33,346 bases of DNA from Desulfovibrio sp. UBA6121 (GCA_002422505.1 DIVX01000113.1:3157-36502); one strand, 5' to 3'. Positions 6,429 through 15,650 are shown, numbered from the stretch's first letter. Made by a program: numbers and translations. The notes: generated by a model from the letters alone, not told the origin.

Positions 6429-6889
6429 CAGTCGTTGCCGTCCTTCTCCCAGTCGATGATGATTGTGCCAGGCGCAAGCGCCGGGCATACCGCGCGGGCC
6501 GCGTCCAAGGCGTCCTGCTCCTTGATGATGGTGATGATGAGGTCTTGATCTCCGAATCCGGTCAGCGCCGGTGCGTCGTTTTGCAGCGCCCCGCCGTTTG
6601 CCGTTATGGCGATGTCTTTCAAAGTGTGGTCTTCGCCCCTGTAGGTGATGGTCACCCAGGGGGCTGTCTCGCGCAGCTTTAAATAGGTCTTTGCCGCCTC
6701 CGGCTTCAGGTCGAGCATGAGAACATGGAAGTGCCCCTGGTGAGACTCGACGTTCCAGTACGTGTCATCCAGGCGGCCAATGCGAATTTTGGCGACGTTG
6801 TCGCAGGAGAGGTCGTAAGTTGTCTGGGCGAGGGTTGTGGCAGGAAGGAGCAGCGAAATGAGGAGCAAGAGAAACAGCAGAATTCTCAT
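6428..6889 (-). CDS. secreted single-domain paralogue of the downstream gene
   Basis: This 153-aa protein has a classical signal peptide (MRILLFLLLL... to TTLA at about residue 21). The mature part carries one copy of the domain found twice in the next gene: YDLSCDNVAKIRIGRL at 25-40, HFHVLMLDLKPEAAKTYLKL at about 53-72, and DALDAARAVCP at 126-136. Cys29 and Cys135 correspond to the two conserved cysteines of the other copies. The C-terminal tail is acidic. It starts 6 bases after the upstream gene and ends in the start codon of the next, so all three form one operon. Base composition is visibly more AT-rich than the flanking housekeeping genes, a sign of possible transfer. Confidence 0.78.
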   Translation of the reverse strand: MRILLFLLLLISLLLPATTLAQTTYDLSCDNVAKIRIGRLDDTYWNVESHQGHFHVLMLDLKPEAAKTYLKLRETAPWVTITYRGEDHTLKDIAITANGGALQNDAPALTGFGDQDLIITIIKEQDALDAARAVCPALAPGTIIIDWEKDGND

Positions 6890-6895
6890 TTCACG

Positions 6896-7429
6896 TCACC
6901 CGCGGATTGAGTACATGATTGTTGAGTTGTCGCCGCCGATGCACATGAGAAAAACAACCCAGGGGACGGGCGGCTCGCGAAACTTGGAAAACTCGCGTGA
7001 CAGAACCTGCCCCGGCCATATGTGGCCGGTTGTGCGCTCAACCTCTCCGTCTATCCGCAGCAAAACACCTGTCACGAAAGGCCCTAAGTTTCGAATCTCA
7101 ACAACGATTTTTTGTCCGGCCTCAAACTTCTCTGTTGCGTTGTCCCCAGACCCTTGAAGCATGTCGGAGGCCACAACCCTTGGCTTCTTCTCCCGCTGGG
7201 CCACCTGCTGCGCCACCCGCCTGATCTCGCAATTGCAGTTGGGGTGGACCGGGCCGGGGTATTTCGCGAAGCGCATCCCCCGCATTGTCTTGCACGCGGC
7301 GCAGGCATTCTTGCCGGGAATGATTTCCCAATACGTGTTTTCATCATCACCGGCAACAGCCGCCATATGCTTCGGCAGTCCGTGCACAAGCTGGTCGTCT
7401 CCCATGTGCTGATTCCAATTCTCGCTCAT
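6896..7429 (-). CDS. protein with MuF-like CxxC...HPNCxC motif and beta-rich C-terminus
   Basis: This 177-aa protein, starting at ATG 7429 after a GGAG site, has no signal peptide. Residues 33-70 contain W-E-I-I-P-G, then Cys43-x2-Cys46 and His62-Pro-Asn-Cys65-x-Cys67, a likely Zn site. The same arrangement (TCxxC...HPNCRC) ends phage Mu gpF/SPP1 gp7 head-morphogenesis proteins and also appears in some toxin-like proteins. The large phage domain is missing, so this is not a capsid gene as such. Residues 95-177 look like a beta-sandwich (GQKIVVEIRNLGPFVTGVLLRI, then a VPWVVFLMCIG strand). It heads the operon with two secreted paralogues. Function unknown; a phage remnant or a conflict/envelope system are both possible. 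Confidence 0.7.
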   Translation of the reverse strand: MSENWNQHMGDDQLVHGLPKHMAAVAGDDENTYWEIIPGKNACAACKTMRGMRFAKYPGPVHPNCNCEIRRVAQQVAQREKKPRVVASDMLQGSGDNATEKFEAGQKIVVEIRNLGPFVTGVLLRIDGEVERTTGHIWPGQVLSREFSKFREPPVPWVVFLMCIGGDNSTIMYSIRG

Positions 7430-7740
7430 AGCGCATGCTCCGTGTTATGGGTTTGCGGGACGCCCCGGCGTTGGCCGGAAATTGCCGCAGAGCATAGCAT
7501 GGGTTTTTGAGCGCCAGATGAGAAGGGATGAGAATGGGCGAAGCGGGGCAAAATAGGCAGGGAAAGGGCGAGTGAAAAGTTATTGACGGGTATTGAAAAA
7601 GGGCCGGGGCGAGGGGGGGCGGAGCCGGTTCTTTTCCCCCTTTGAAAGGTTTTGGAAGTGGGGTGGGGGAGCTGGGAAGGGGCGAAACTGTTTACCCAAA
7701 AAGTTTCGCCCCTCCCCAGCTCCCGCTCCTGCCTCTCCGT
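7430..7740. other. intergenic region with a large hairpin
   Basis: About 310 bases hold the start region of the minus-strand three-gene operon on the left and the end of the RNase II gene on the right. No credible coding frame is present. The stretch 7560-7660 alternates poly-G/poly-A and CCCCCTTT-type tracts, like degenerate palindromic repeat DNA. The 23-bp hairpin at 7667-7724 is listed separately. Confidence 0.5.
7667..7724. terminator. 23-bp inverted repeat after the RNase II gene
   Basis: Arms 7667-7689 and 7702-7724 are complementary at 22 of 23 positions, with a 12-base A-rich loop. The hairpin begins 16 bases past the RNase II stop on the minus strand, so it probably ends the AICAR formyltransferase-RNase II transcript. 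No long T-run follows, so it may act as a stability element rather than an intrinsic terminator. Confidence 0.6.
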
Positions 7741-9873
7741 CTACTCCGCCTCCCGCGCCTCCAGCACCTTCAGCTCGTTGGTCAGGGCGTCGATGCGGCC
7801 GAAGAAGAGGTCGAAGCGCATGCCCGGCTGCACGCGGTCGCCCAGCATGGCGCGCGGGGTGCGCACCGTTATTTGCAGGTCCGGCAGGGAGAGCGTGGGA
7901 TACGGCCCGGCGTCTTCCACCACCACGGCGGGGAAGGGCTCGCGCTTGTGCTGGCTCAAATACACCAGCTTCCAGTAGCGCGGGCGGAAGCGCTGCACCT
8001 GCCCCACCTCCTGAATGCGCGCCGAAAGGTGCGGAATGATGGCTTCCAGGCCTGCGCGGTCCAGCCGGGGCGCGCCGCATTCAAGGTAGCTTTGCACCTG
8101 GGCCATGTTCAAAAAGTCCACATAGCGCCGGATGGGCGAGGTGATGGTGGCGTACGCCTCGCAGGCCAGCGCCGCGTGCTTGCGCGGCTGGCACTCCAGG
8201 GCGGGCGGGGCGAGCAGCTTCACCACGCGGTAGATCTCCACCGCGTCGCGGAACACGCCGGTGGCTTCCTTGGGCAGGGCGATATCCTGCGTGCGGCACA
8301 AAAGCGGCACGCCGCGCTCCCGCGCCCACACGGCCAGGCCGCTGTTGGCCAGAATCATGAACTCGCTCACCAGCAGTTCGGCGTCGGGGCTGGTCTCGCG
8401 CGTTTCGATGCGCACCTGCACGGCGCGCATGTCGCCCTCAAGCATCACCTGGGGTTCGGGCTTGTCGATGACCACGGCCCCGCGCTCCAGCCTGCGGGCG
8501 AAGAGCTCGCGGGCAATGCGCAGGGCCAGGGAAAGCTGCGGGTCGCTGTCCGCGTCAAGGGCGGCCTGGGCGTCCGGGTAGGCAATGTTGCGGGCGATTG
8601 TCACCCAGGCCAGGCGGGGGCGCGTTTCCACGATCTCCGCCCGCTCGTTGAGCAAGAATTCGGCCACCAGGGCTGGCTTGGGGCCGTCCGCCGTGAGGCT
8701 GTAGAGGCCGGTGCCCAGTTCCTCGGGCATCATGTGGCCGCTGCCCTCCGGCAGGTACAGGCTGGTGGCGCGGGAGAACACCTCGCGGTCCAGCCCGCCG
8801 CCAAAGTCCCAGCTCAGGCCGGGCCGCGCCAGGGTGACGCAGCAGGACCAGCCAGGCGCACCGTCCGGCAGGGTGGCCGGGGCCACGAAAAAGGCGTCGT
8901 CGATGTCGCGGGTGGTGGCGGCGTCGATGCTGACATAGGGCGTGGGGTCGATGGCGGCGGCGTGCGCCAGGGCGGCGAAGCGCTCTTTCTGTGCGGCTAT
9001 CTCGTCCGCGAAGTCTGCGGCCCAGCCGTCGCCCCAGGCGTACCCGGCCTCGTCCAGCTGGGCGTTGTGGTGCGGGGGCAGAATGCCCCAGGCCTGGGCC
9101 AGTTGCAGGGCCAGGTGCGGGGCGTCGGGCAGGGGCTTTTTGAGGTTTTCCCAAAGCTTGTTCAGGGCGTCGTATTCGCCAGCCTGTCCGCTGGGTCCGC
9201 CGCTGGTGCGCCGGGCCACCTGGGCCAGCAGCATGGCGCGCAGGCGCGCCTCCACCTCCGGGTCCAGGCCTTCGGCCTCGCGCAGAATGACGCTTGGCGC
9301 CAGGGGCGGCTGGCCGCTCTTGATGCGCGCCCACAGAGCGGCGAGCACGGCGTGCCCGGCGCTGGCCACGGCCTCGCGGTCCTTGTCCTCCTGCTCGCGC
9401 ACAAGGCGGGCCTCCACCTTGTCCGCCGGGTGGATTTCGAAGTCCGGCGGCTGGAACTTGAAGTGGGCCTTGGCCGAGAGCAGGGCGCGCCCAAGGGCGG
9501 CGATTTCGTCCACGCCGGGCTCGGTCCACAAAAGCTGGGCAAACCACTCCGCAGGGGCCTGAGTCAGCTCGCCCTGGGCCATTTCCCACAGCTCCACGGC
9601 GTTCACTCCGGCCATTATCTCGCGCCGGCGGGCTTCGATGTCTTCCAGCCGGTGGCCTATTTCCTCACGCGTGGCGCCAGCCGGATACTCCGGCCCGCTC
9701 CAGGGCAGCAGGCGGGCGGCGGGCAGCTTCACCTCGCGCTTGGTGCGGGTCAAAAGGCGCAGGCGACCTTGGCTTTCCTCCAGCACCCAGGCGATGTGCG
9801 CCTCGTTGTCCTGCAGGAACTCCACAACCGCGCCCGGCCGCAAAAAGCCGGAGAGCTTAAGTGCTTTCGTCAT
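7741..9873 (-). CDS. RNase II/RNB-family exoribonuclease
   Basis: This 710-aa protein degrades single-stranded RNA from the 3' end in the cytoplasm. The RNB catalytic domain covers about residues 310-640. SIDAATTRDIDDAF (315-328) gives the four Asp ligands 317, 323, 325 and 326, and TSPIRRYVDFLN (578-589) is the family's C-terminal signature. The N-terminal 300 residues hold a small beta-barrel (VVEFLQDNEAHIAWVLEE) and helical linkers in place of clear twin cold-shock domains, and the protein is longer than E. coli RNase II (644 aa). This fits the divergent RNB proteins of deltaproteobacteria and cyanobacteria better than true rnb or rnr. It starts 20 bases after the AICAR formyltransferase stop and is probably in the same operon; the ribosome site is weak. 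Confidence 0.88.
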   Translation of the reverse strand: MTKALKLSGFLRPGAVVEFLQDNEAHIAWVLEESQGRLRLLTRTKREVKLPAARLLPWSGPEYPAGATREEIGHRLEDIEARRREIMAGVNAVELWEMAQGELTQAPAEWFAQLLWTEPGVDEIAALGRALLSAKAHFKFQPPDFEIHPADKVEARLVREQEDKDREAVASAGHAVLAALWARIKSGQPPLAPSVILREAEGLDPEVEARLRAMLLAQVARRTSGGPSGQAGEYDALNKLWENLKKPLPDAPHLALQLAQAWGILPPHHNAQLDEAGYAWGDGWAADFADEIAAQKERFAALAHAAAIDPTPYVSIDAATTRDIDDAFFVAPATLPDGAPGWSCCVTLARPGLSWDFGGGLDREVFSRATSLYLPEGSGHMMPEELGTGLYSLTADGPKPALVAEFLLNERAEIVETRPRLAWVTIARNIAYPDAQAALDADSDPQLSLALRIARELFARRLERGAVVIDKPEPQVMLEGDMRAVQVRIETRETSPDAELLVSEFMILANSGLAVWARERGVPLLCRTQDIALPKEATGVFRDAVEIYRVVKLLAPPALECQPRKHAALACEAYATITSPIRRYVDFLNMAQVQSYLECGAPRLDRAGLEAIIPHLSARIQEVGQVQRFRPRYWKLVYLSQHKREPFPAVVVEDAGPYPTLSLPDLQITVRTPRAMLGDRVQPGMRFDLFFGRIDALTNELKVLEAREAE

Positions 9874-9893
9874 GGGGGCCTAGCGCGCGCCCA

Positions 9894-11168
<1,275 letters not shown>

Positions 11169-11317
11169 GGCCTTGTCCCCTTGATTATTATGATGTGCGA
11201 GCGGAGAGTTCCTAGCACAGGCGGTGCCGGGGGGCAAATTTGAATTGGCTGCCGGGCCGGATTCTGGTATTTGGCCGGTCATGCGCCGCTTTCCGGCGCG
11301 CCTGGAGGACTTCCCGC

Positions 11318-11701
11318 ATGCCCGAATCGTATATTGAAAACGCCTTGATCAAGCTGGCGCGCCAGCTGGTGGCCTTTGACGAGGCCTCGCTGATGGACCT
11401 GTGGGAAAAGCACGCCGAGGCGGTGCGCCAGTTCGAGCCCACCCGCCGCTGGGAAGAATCCGCGCTGATTTTTGGCCTGATTCAGGCCGTGCGCATGAAG
11501 AACCAGCTGTTCAACTACAACCTCGCGGCCTCGCGCCAGCCGGGCGCGCCCGCCCCGGGGCTGGACCTGCTCGATCTTACCGCGCCCCAGACCGCACCCC
11601 AGGCCGCAGACAAAGCCGAGCGCACCCCGGCCAAGGGTTCAGTCCGCCAGAGCAAGCCGAAGGCCGGAAAACTCATCCCCCTTCGTAGAGGCCAGGACTA
11701 G
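11318..11701 (+). CDS. conserved-looking hypothetical protein, 127 aa
   Basis: The ATG at 11318 follows GGAGGACTTCCCGC. The first 80 residues form an amphipathic helical domain with many charged residues (YIENALIKLARQLVAFDEASLMDLWEKHAEAV, then WEESALIFGLIQAVRMKNQLFNYNLA). The tail from about 85 is a Pro/Ala/Gln/Lys-rich disordered extension. There is no signal peptide or enzyme motif, and I do not recognise a named family. The last 63 bases overlap the last codons of the convergent lytic transglycosylase gene, so the disordered tail is encoded opposite that protein's C-terminus. It is divergent from purH and may share its control region. Confidence 0.72.
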   Translation: MPESYIENALIKLARQLVAFDEASLMDLWEKHAEAVRQFEPTRRWEESALIFGLIQAVRMKNQLFNYNLAASRQPGAPAPGLDLLDLTAPQTAPQAADKAERTPAKGSVRQSKPKAGKLIPLRRGQD

Positions 11702-12997
11702 CCCGCGAATGGCGAAAGTGAAGTAGCGCACCTTGTCCACGAACTCCACGGCCTCGGCCCCGCGGCACAGGCCGTAGCGTGTTTGCTGCGCCACGGCTGT
11801 TTGCGCCAGCAGCGGCAGCACCTGGCGCACGCTAAGCCACGAGGGCAGCACTCCGTCATCCTCGCGCAGCAGGTCTATGGCGTCCTGCACGTGCCCCTGG
11901 CCCACGTTGAAGGCCGCCAGGGCCAGCAGCATGGCGTCTTCCGCATCGTAGCCCATGTCTGCAAACTGCTTGCGCAGCGTGTTCAGGTAGCGCGCTCCGG
12001 CGAAAATCACCTCTGTGGCGTCGTCGGGATTCTGCACGTTCAGCTCGGTCAGGGTGGCGTTTGTCATCTGCATCAGCCCGCGCACGCCCGTGGCGCTTAC
12101 GGCCGAGGGATCGAAGCGCGATTCCTGGTGGATGACCGCCGTGAGCAGGAAGGGGTCCAGCCGCCACTTGCGCGCCGCGCGCTCAATGGTCTTGTGGTGC
12201 TCCGGCACGTTCAGGGCCAGGGTGCGGCGCAAGAGCTCCATTTCAAAGGGATCGGGGTCGGTGGGGAAAAAGCCCTGGGTGCGCTCGCGCAGGGTGGCCA
12301 GGCTGTCGTCGGAGAGCACCTCGGCCCAGAAGTTGCGCATGGCCTCGTCAAGGCGGGGCACGTCGGTGCGCCACACAAAGCGGTACGAGGCCTCGTGCCG
12401 GGTTGGGGCTGCGTCGCGCACCTCGGAAAGGAAGGGCAGCAGCAGGTGCAGGGCGTCCAGGGGCACGGCCGGGGCCTGGCGCGGGCTTAGGGAGAACGAG
12501 GCCGCCACGCGCAGCAACTCGTCCAGCGCGCCCGAGGCCACCTCCGGCGGGGCGTAGCCCTCCGCCCAGTCCACGGCGTAGATGGGCTGGCGGTCATACT
12601 CTGGTCCGAAGGCGATTTTCGATTGTCGCTTCGAGGCCGTGGCGTCGCGGGCGCTCACTTTTTGCGGGGCCACGCCAAGGGCCAGGCCGATTTGCGCCCG
12701 GCCTTCCTCCACCATCTCCAGAGTTTCCTCCGGCGTATCGGTAAGCACCAGGGTGAGGTTGACGCCGTGCTCCCGCGCGAAGCGCTCCAGCAGGGCCTTT
12801 TCAAAGCTCATGGAAACATCGCTGGTGATGCGCGTTTGGCGCGGCGCGGCCACAACAAGATTCTTGGGCATGGGCAGGGTCAAGGTGTGATGGACCACCA
12901 GCCCGGCCAGTGCCGCCGTGAGCATGCCGAGGATCAGGCTGTCGCGCCTGAAGCTCCGGCTTGCTTTGGCTGTATTGTCCGGGAGTGTTGTTGACAT
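11639..12997 (-). CDS. MltF-like membrane-bound lytic transglycosylase
   Basis: The 452-aa protein has an N-terminal membrane anchor (about residues 20-38). A periplasmic solute-binding-like domain follows at about 46-250 (NLVVAAPRQTRITSD, then GRAQIGLALGVAP), and a C-terminal SLT lysozyme-like domain lies at about 265-430. The SLT motifs are HQESRFDPSAVSATGVRGLMQMT, with catalytic Glu292, and AAFNVGQGHV at 361-370. It cleaves the MurNAc-GlcNAc bond of peptidoglycan, making 1,6-anhydro ends. The two-domain order and length fit MltF. The start at 12997 follows GAGGATTCAGCAC. It is divergent from purA and convergent, with a 63-base overlap, with the small hypothetical gene. Confidence 0.88.
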   Translation of the reverse strand: MSTTLPDNTAKASRSFRRDSLILGMLTAALAGLVVHHTLTLPMPKNLVVAAPRQTRITSDVSMSFEKALLERFAREHGVNLTLVLTDTPEETLEMVEEGRAQIGLALGVAPQKVSARDATASKRQSKIAFGPEYDRQPIYAVDWAEGYAPPEVASGALDELLRVAASFSLSPRQAPAVPLDALHLLLPFLSEVRDAAPTRHEASYRFVWRTDVPRLDEAMRNFWAEVLSDDSLATLRERTQGFFPTDPDPFEMELLRRTLALNVPEHHKTIERAARKWRLDPFLLTAVIHQESRFDPSAVSATGVRGLMQMTNATLTELNVQNPDDATEVIFAGARYLNTLRKQFADMGYDAEDAMLLALAAFNVGQGHVQDAIDLLREDDGVLPSWLSVRQVLPLLAQTAVAQQTRYGLCRGAEAVEFVDKVRYFTFAIRGLVLASTKGDEFSGLRLALAD

Positions 12998-13027
12998 GTG
13001 CTGAATCCTCTTTTACGCATTTGTGCC

Positions 13028-13065
13028 ACTTGCCGAAAATACGGCGTCCCTGAGGACGGGCAAGT
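13028..13065 (+). promoter_or_regulatory. nested stem-loop in the purA leader
   Basis: ACTTGCC (13028-13034) pairs with GGCAAGT (13059-13065). Inside it CGTCC (13045-13049) pairs with GGACG (13054-13058) around a CTGA loop, with a one-sided bulge at 13035-13044. The structure ends 8 bases before the AAGGAG ribosome site of purA, so it could affect translation. It does not match a riboswitch class I know. Confidence 0.3.
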
Positions 13066-13082
13066 AGTCATAAGGAGCCTCC

Positions 13083-14366
13083 ATGTCAAATATCGTGGTC
13101 TTCGGGTCCCAGTGGGGCGATGAGGGCAAGGGCAAGATCGTCGACATGCTGGCCCAGGAAGCCGCGGCCATCGTGCGTTTCCAGGGCGGCAACAACGCTG
13201 GGCACACCCTTGTGGTGGCTGGCGAGAAATGCGTGCTGCATCTCATCCCCTCGGGCATTCTGCACCCCGGCAAGGTGTGCCTCATCGGCAACGGCGTGGT
13301 GCTCGACCCCGAGGTGTTCCTGCACGAGATAGACAACCTGGCGCAAAAAGGCGTGGACGTGAGCCCCTCCCGGCTCATGATCAGCAAAAAAACGCACGTC
13401 ATCATGAGCTACCACCGCGCCCTCGACGTGGCCCGCGAGGGCTTGCGCACCGGCGGCGCCAAAATAGGCACCACAGGCCGGGGCATCGGCCCCTGCTATG
13501 AAGATAAAATGCACCGCTGCGGCATCCGCGCGGCCGATTTGGCCGACCCGGAGCTTTTGCGCGGCAAGATTGCCAGCGCCCTGGAGGAGAAGAACGTTCT
13601 GTTCAAGAACCTCTACGGCGCGCCGAGCATGGACCCCGAAGCCGTGTACCAGGAGCTTCTGCCCATTGCCGAGCGCATCCGCCCCTACCTGGCCGATGTT
13701 TCCACCGCCATCCAGGACGCGGTGGCGGGCGGCGGCACGGTGCTTTTTGAGGGCGCGCAGGGCACCCATCTGGATATCGACCATGGCACCTATCCTTATG
13801 TCACGTCGTCCACCACGGTTTCGGGCAACGCGGCTTCCGGGTCCGGCTGCTCGCCGCGCATGCTGGAGCGCATCATCGCCATCGTGAAGGCCTACACCAC
13901 CCGCGTGGGCGGCGGCCCGTTCCCCACGGAACTCTTCGACGCCACCGGCGACTACCTGCAAGACAAAGGCGGCGAGTTCGGGGCCACCACCGGACGCAAG
14001 CGCCGCTGCGGCTGGCTCGACCTCGTGGTCCTGCGCGAATCGGCCCGGCTGAACGGCCCCACGGAACTGGCCGTGACCAAGCTCGACGTGCTCTCCGGCC
14101 TCAAGGAGCTCAAGATCTGCGTGGCCTACGAGTACAAGGGCCAGCGGGTGGACTATCCCCCCCAGGAGCAGAACGCCATGGCCTTCGTCATCCCGGTGTA
14201 CGAGACCATGCCCGGTTGGGACGAGGATATCACAGGTGTGACCAGTTTTGCCAGCCTGCCGGAGAATGCCCGCAAGTACCTGGTGCGCATGGAGGAACTC
14301 TCCGGCGTGCCCATCGGGCTCGTTTCCGTCGGCCCGGATAGGGCCCAGACCTTCACGCGCGGTTAG
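13083..14366 (+). CDS. purA: adenylosuccinate synthetase
   Basis: This 427-aa enzyme joins IMP and aspartate with GTP to make adenylosuccinate, the first committed step to AMP. The GTP/catalytic loop GSQWGDEGKGK is at residues 8-18 (Asp13 is the catalytic base) and GGNNAGHT ends in the catalytic His41. Other hallmarks are GTTGRGIGPCYEDK, FEGAQGTHLDIDHGTYPYVTSS, and the GFGATTGRKRRCG-type loop, here EFGATTGRKRRCGW. Length and sequence match the bacterial family from end to end. The ATG at 13083 follows TAAGGAGCCTCC. holB begins 14 bases after the stop, so the two are likely cotranscribed. Confidence 0.98.
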   Translation: MSNIVVFGSQWGDEGKGKIVDMLAQEAAAIVRFQGGNNAGHTLVVAGEKCVLHLIPSGILHPGKVCLIGNGVVLDPEVFLHEIDNLAQKGVDVSPSRLMISKKTHVIMSYHRALDVAREGLRTGGAKIGTTGRGIGPCYEDKMHRCGIRAADLADPELLRGKIASALEEKNVLFKNLYGAPSMDPEAVYQELLPIAERIRPYLADVSTAIQDAVAGGGTVLFEGAQGTHLDIDHGTYPYVTSSTTVSGNAASGSGCSPRMLERIIAIVKAYTTRVGGGPFPTELFDATGDYLQDKGGEFGATTGRKRRCGWLDLVVLRESARLNGPTELAVTKLDVLSGLKELKICVAYEYKGQRVDYPPQEQNAMAFVIPVYETMPGWDEDITGVTSFASLPENARKYLVRMEELSGVPIGLVSVGPDRAQTFTRG

Positions 14367-14380
14367 GCGCAAGGAACCCC

Positions 14381-15280
14381 ATGCAGAAGACGGCTGCCAG
14401 CCAGCCAGCGCCAGCACCTGCCCACGCTCCGCTCAACGCGGTGGACGGGCAGGTGCTGGCCCGTCTGCGCACCCTGGCCCGCCGCCCGCCCCAAAGCCTG
14501 GTCATGGAGGGCGGCACCGCCGCCGACCGCGAAGCCGCGTCCCTGGCCTGGGCCAAGATCCTCAACTGCGCTGAAGGCGGCTGCGGCGCGTGCCCCCTGT
14601 GCCGCCAGATCGACGAGCGCGCCTACCGCGACCTCATCGTGGTGGACAAGCAGTTCTTCGACGACGACCCCAAGACCGCGAACATCGACCAGATCCGCGC
14701 CCTGCTGCCCGTCTGGGGCCAGCCGCCCCACGGCGCAGGCGCGCGCGTCACCATCTTTGCGGAGGCGCAGGACCTGCACCCCTCCGCCGCCAACCTGCTT
14801 TTGAAGACCCTGGAGGAGCCCCGCCCCGGCAATGTGTTCGCGCTGCTGGCCCCCCAGCGGGAGCGCCTGTTGCAAACCCTGGTTTCGCGCAGTTTTGTGC
14901 TTACGCTGCCCTGGCCGGAGGCCAAGGCCCCGGAGGCCGACGCCGAGGAATGGATAGGTGCGCTGCTGCGCTTCTGGGATTCCGGGCAGGGCTGGTTCGA
15001 GCGCACGGGCGCCAAGGGCGCGGCGGACAAGGCCCTGGCCCTGCGCATCCTCTCCGGCCTCTCGCGTGAGCTGGCCCACGCTCTCTCCGGGCAGGACAGC
15101 CCCACGGCGCGGCGTCTCGCCCGGCTGGGGCCCGCAGGCCTGCGCAGGCTGGACATGGTGCTGGCCACGGCCCAGGAGGCCCTGACCCAGCCCACGGCCC
15201 CGGTGGCCCTCGTGCTCGACTGGCTGGCCACCGCCGTCATCCCCAAGCCCGGCGGAAAAACGCCCCCGCGCCGGGGTTAA
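14381..15280 (+). CDS. holB: DNA polymerase III delta' subunit
   Basis: The 299-aa protein is a clamp-loader subunit that works with delta and the DnaX ATPase to open and load the beta sliding clamp. A zinc-binding set of four cysteines lies at 63, 68, 71 and 74 (NCAEGGCGACPLC). AAA+ features include the Walker-B-like FAEAQDLHPSAANLLLKTLEEP stretch (126-147) and sensor-1/SRx (SRS at 169-171, where SRC is common). The P-loop position (43-53, EGGTAADREAA) lacks the GKT/S lysine, as expected for delta', which does not bind ATP usefully. A low-complexity Ala/Pro N-terminus of about 20 residues is unusual, so a later start cannot be excluded. It follows purA after 14 bases. Confidence 0.88.
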   Translation: MQKTAASQPAPAPAHAPLNAVDGQVLARLRTLARRPPQSLVMEGGTAADREAASLAWAKILNCAEGGCGACPLCRQIDERAYRDLIVVDKQFFDDDPKTANIDQIRALLPVWGQPPHGAGARVTIFAEAQDLHPSAANLLLKTLEEPRPGNVFALLAPQRERLLQTLVSRSFVLTLPWPEAKAPEADAEEWIGALLRFWDSGQGWFERTGAKGAADKALALRILSGLSRELAHALSGQDSPTARRLARLGPAGLRRLDMVLATAQEALTQPTAPVALVLDWLATAVIPKPGGKTPPRRG

Positions 15281-15344
15281 GGAACCGCCCGCCCCGCCGC
15301 TTTTTCGCCCCACTGCTTTCAATCGCCCGGCGCAGGGCGCAAAA

Positions 15345-15376
15345 AAAGCGCCGCCAGCCTGTGCCGGGGGCGCTTT
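15345..15376 (-). terminator. terminator for the cyclase operon
   Basis: AAAGCGCC (15345-15352) pairs with GGCGCTTT (15369-15376). On the minus strand seven T residues follow directly, 70-100 bases past the end of the small acidic gene. It could also work weakly for holB from the other side. Confidence 0.7.
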
Positions 15377-15443
15377 CATGTTCCGCGCCGTTATCGCCCC
15401 GCCCGCCTTGCTGCGCAGCGTGCCGCACGGCCCGGAAAGGGGC

Positions 15444-15650
15444 CTACTCGTCGTCGTCCAGGTCGCCGCCGTCGTCGTCGTCGGCCTTGTCCTCGTCCTC
15501 AAGCAGAATGTCCTCAATCTCGCCCGCAAGGTCGTCGAGACGGGTGCCGAAGGCGTCGAAATCGGCGGATTCTTCGCTCTCAAGATCGGAAAAAACCTCG
15601 CGAATCAGCGTGGCGGCGCGGTCGAGCTTTTTTCTGTAGGCGTTTTTCAT
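15444..15650 (-). CDS. small acidic protein, 68 aa
   Basis: The ATG at 15650 follows a very good GAGGAGGACAC ribosome site. The 68-aa product has a basic N-terminus (MKNAYRKKLDRAATLIREVF), an amphipathic helical middle with many Glu/Asp, and a tail of Asp/Glu runs encoded by GTC/CTC-type trinucleotide repeats on the plus strand. Its net charge is strongly negative. I know no function; acidic helical proteins of this kind can be adaptors or anti-factors. Its ATG overlaps, as ATGA, the stop of a possible 70-aa basic ORF, and it is the last gene before the terminator of the operon. Confidence 0.75.
   Translation of the reverse strand: MKNAYRKKLDRAATLIREVFSDLESEESADFDAFGTRLDDLAGEIEDILLEDEDKADDDDGGDLDDDE

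Noticed and set aside
6896..7429. Part of a prophage
   Set aside because: Only the short metal motif recalls a phage head protein; no portal, capsid, tail, integrase or lysis gene is adjacent, and the following genes encode exported proteins.
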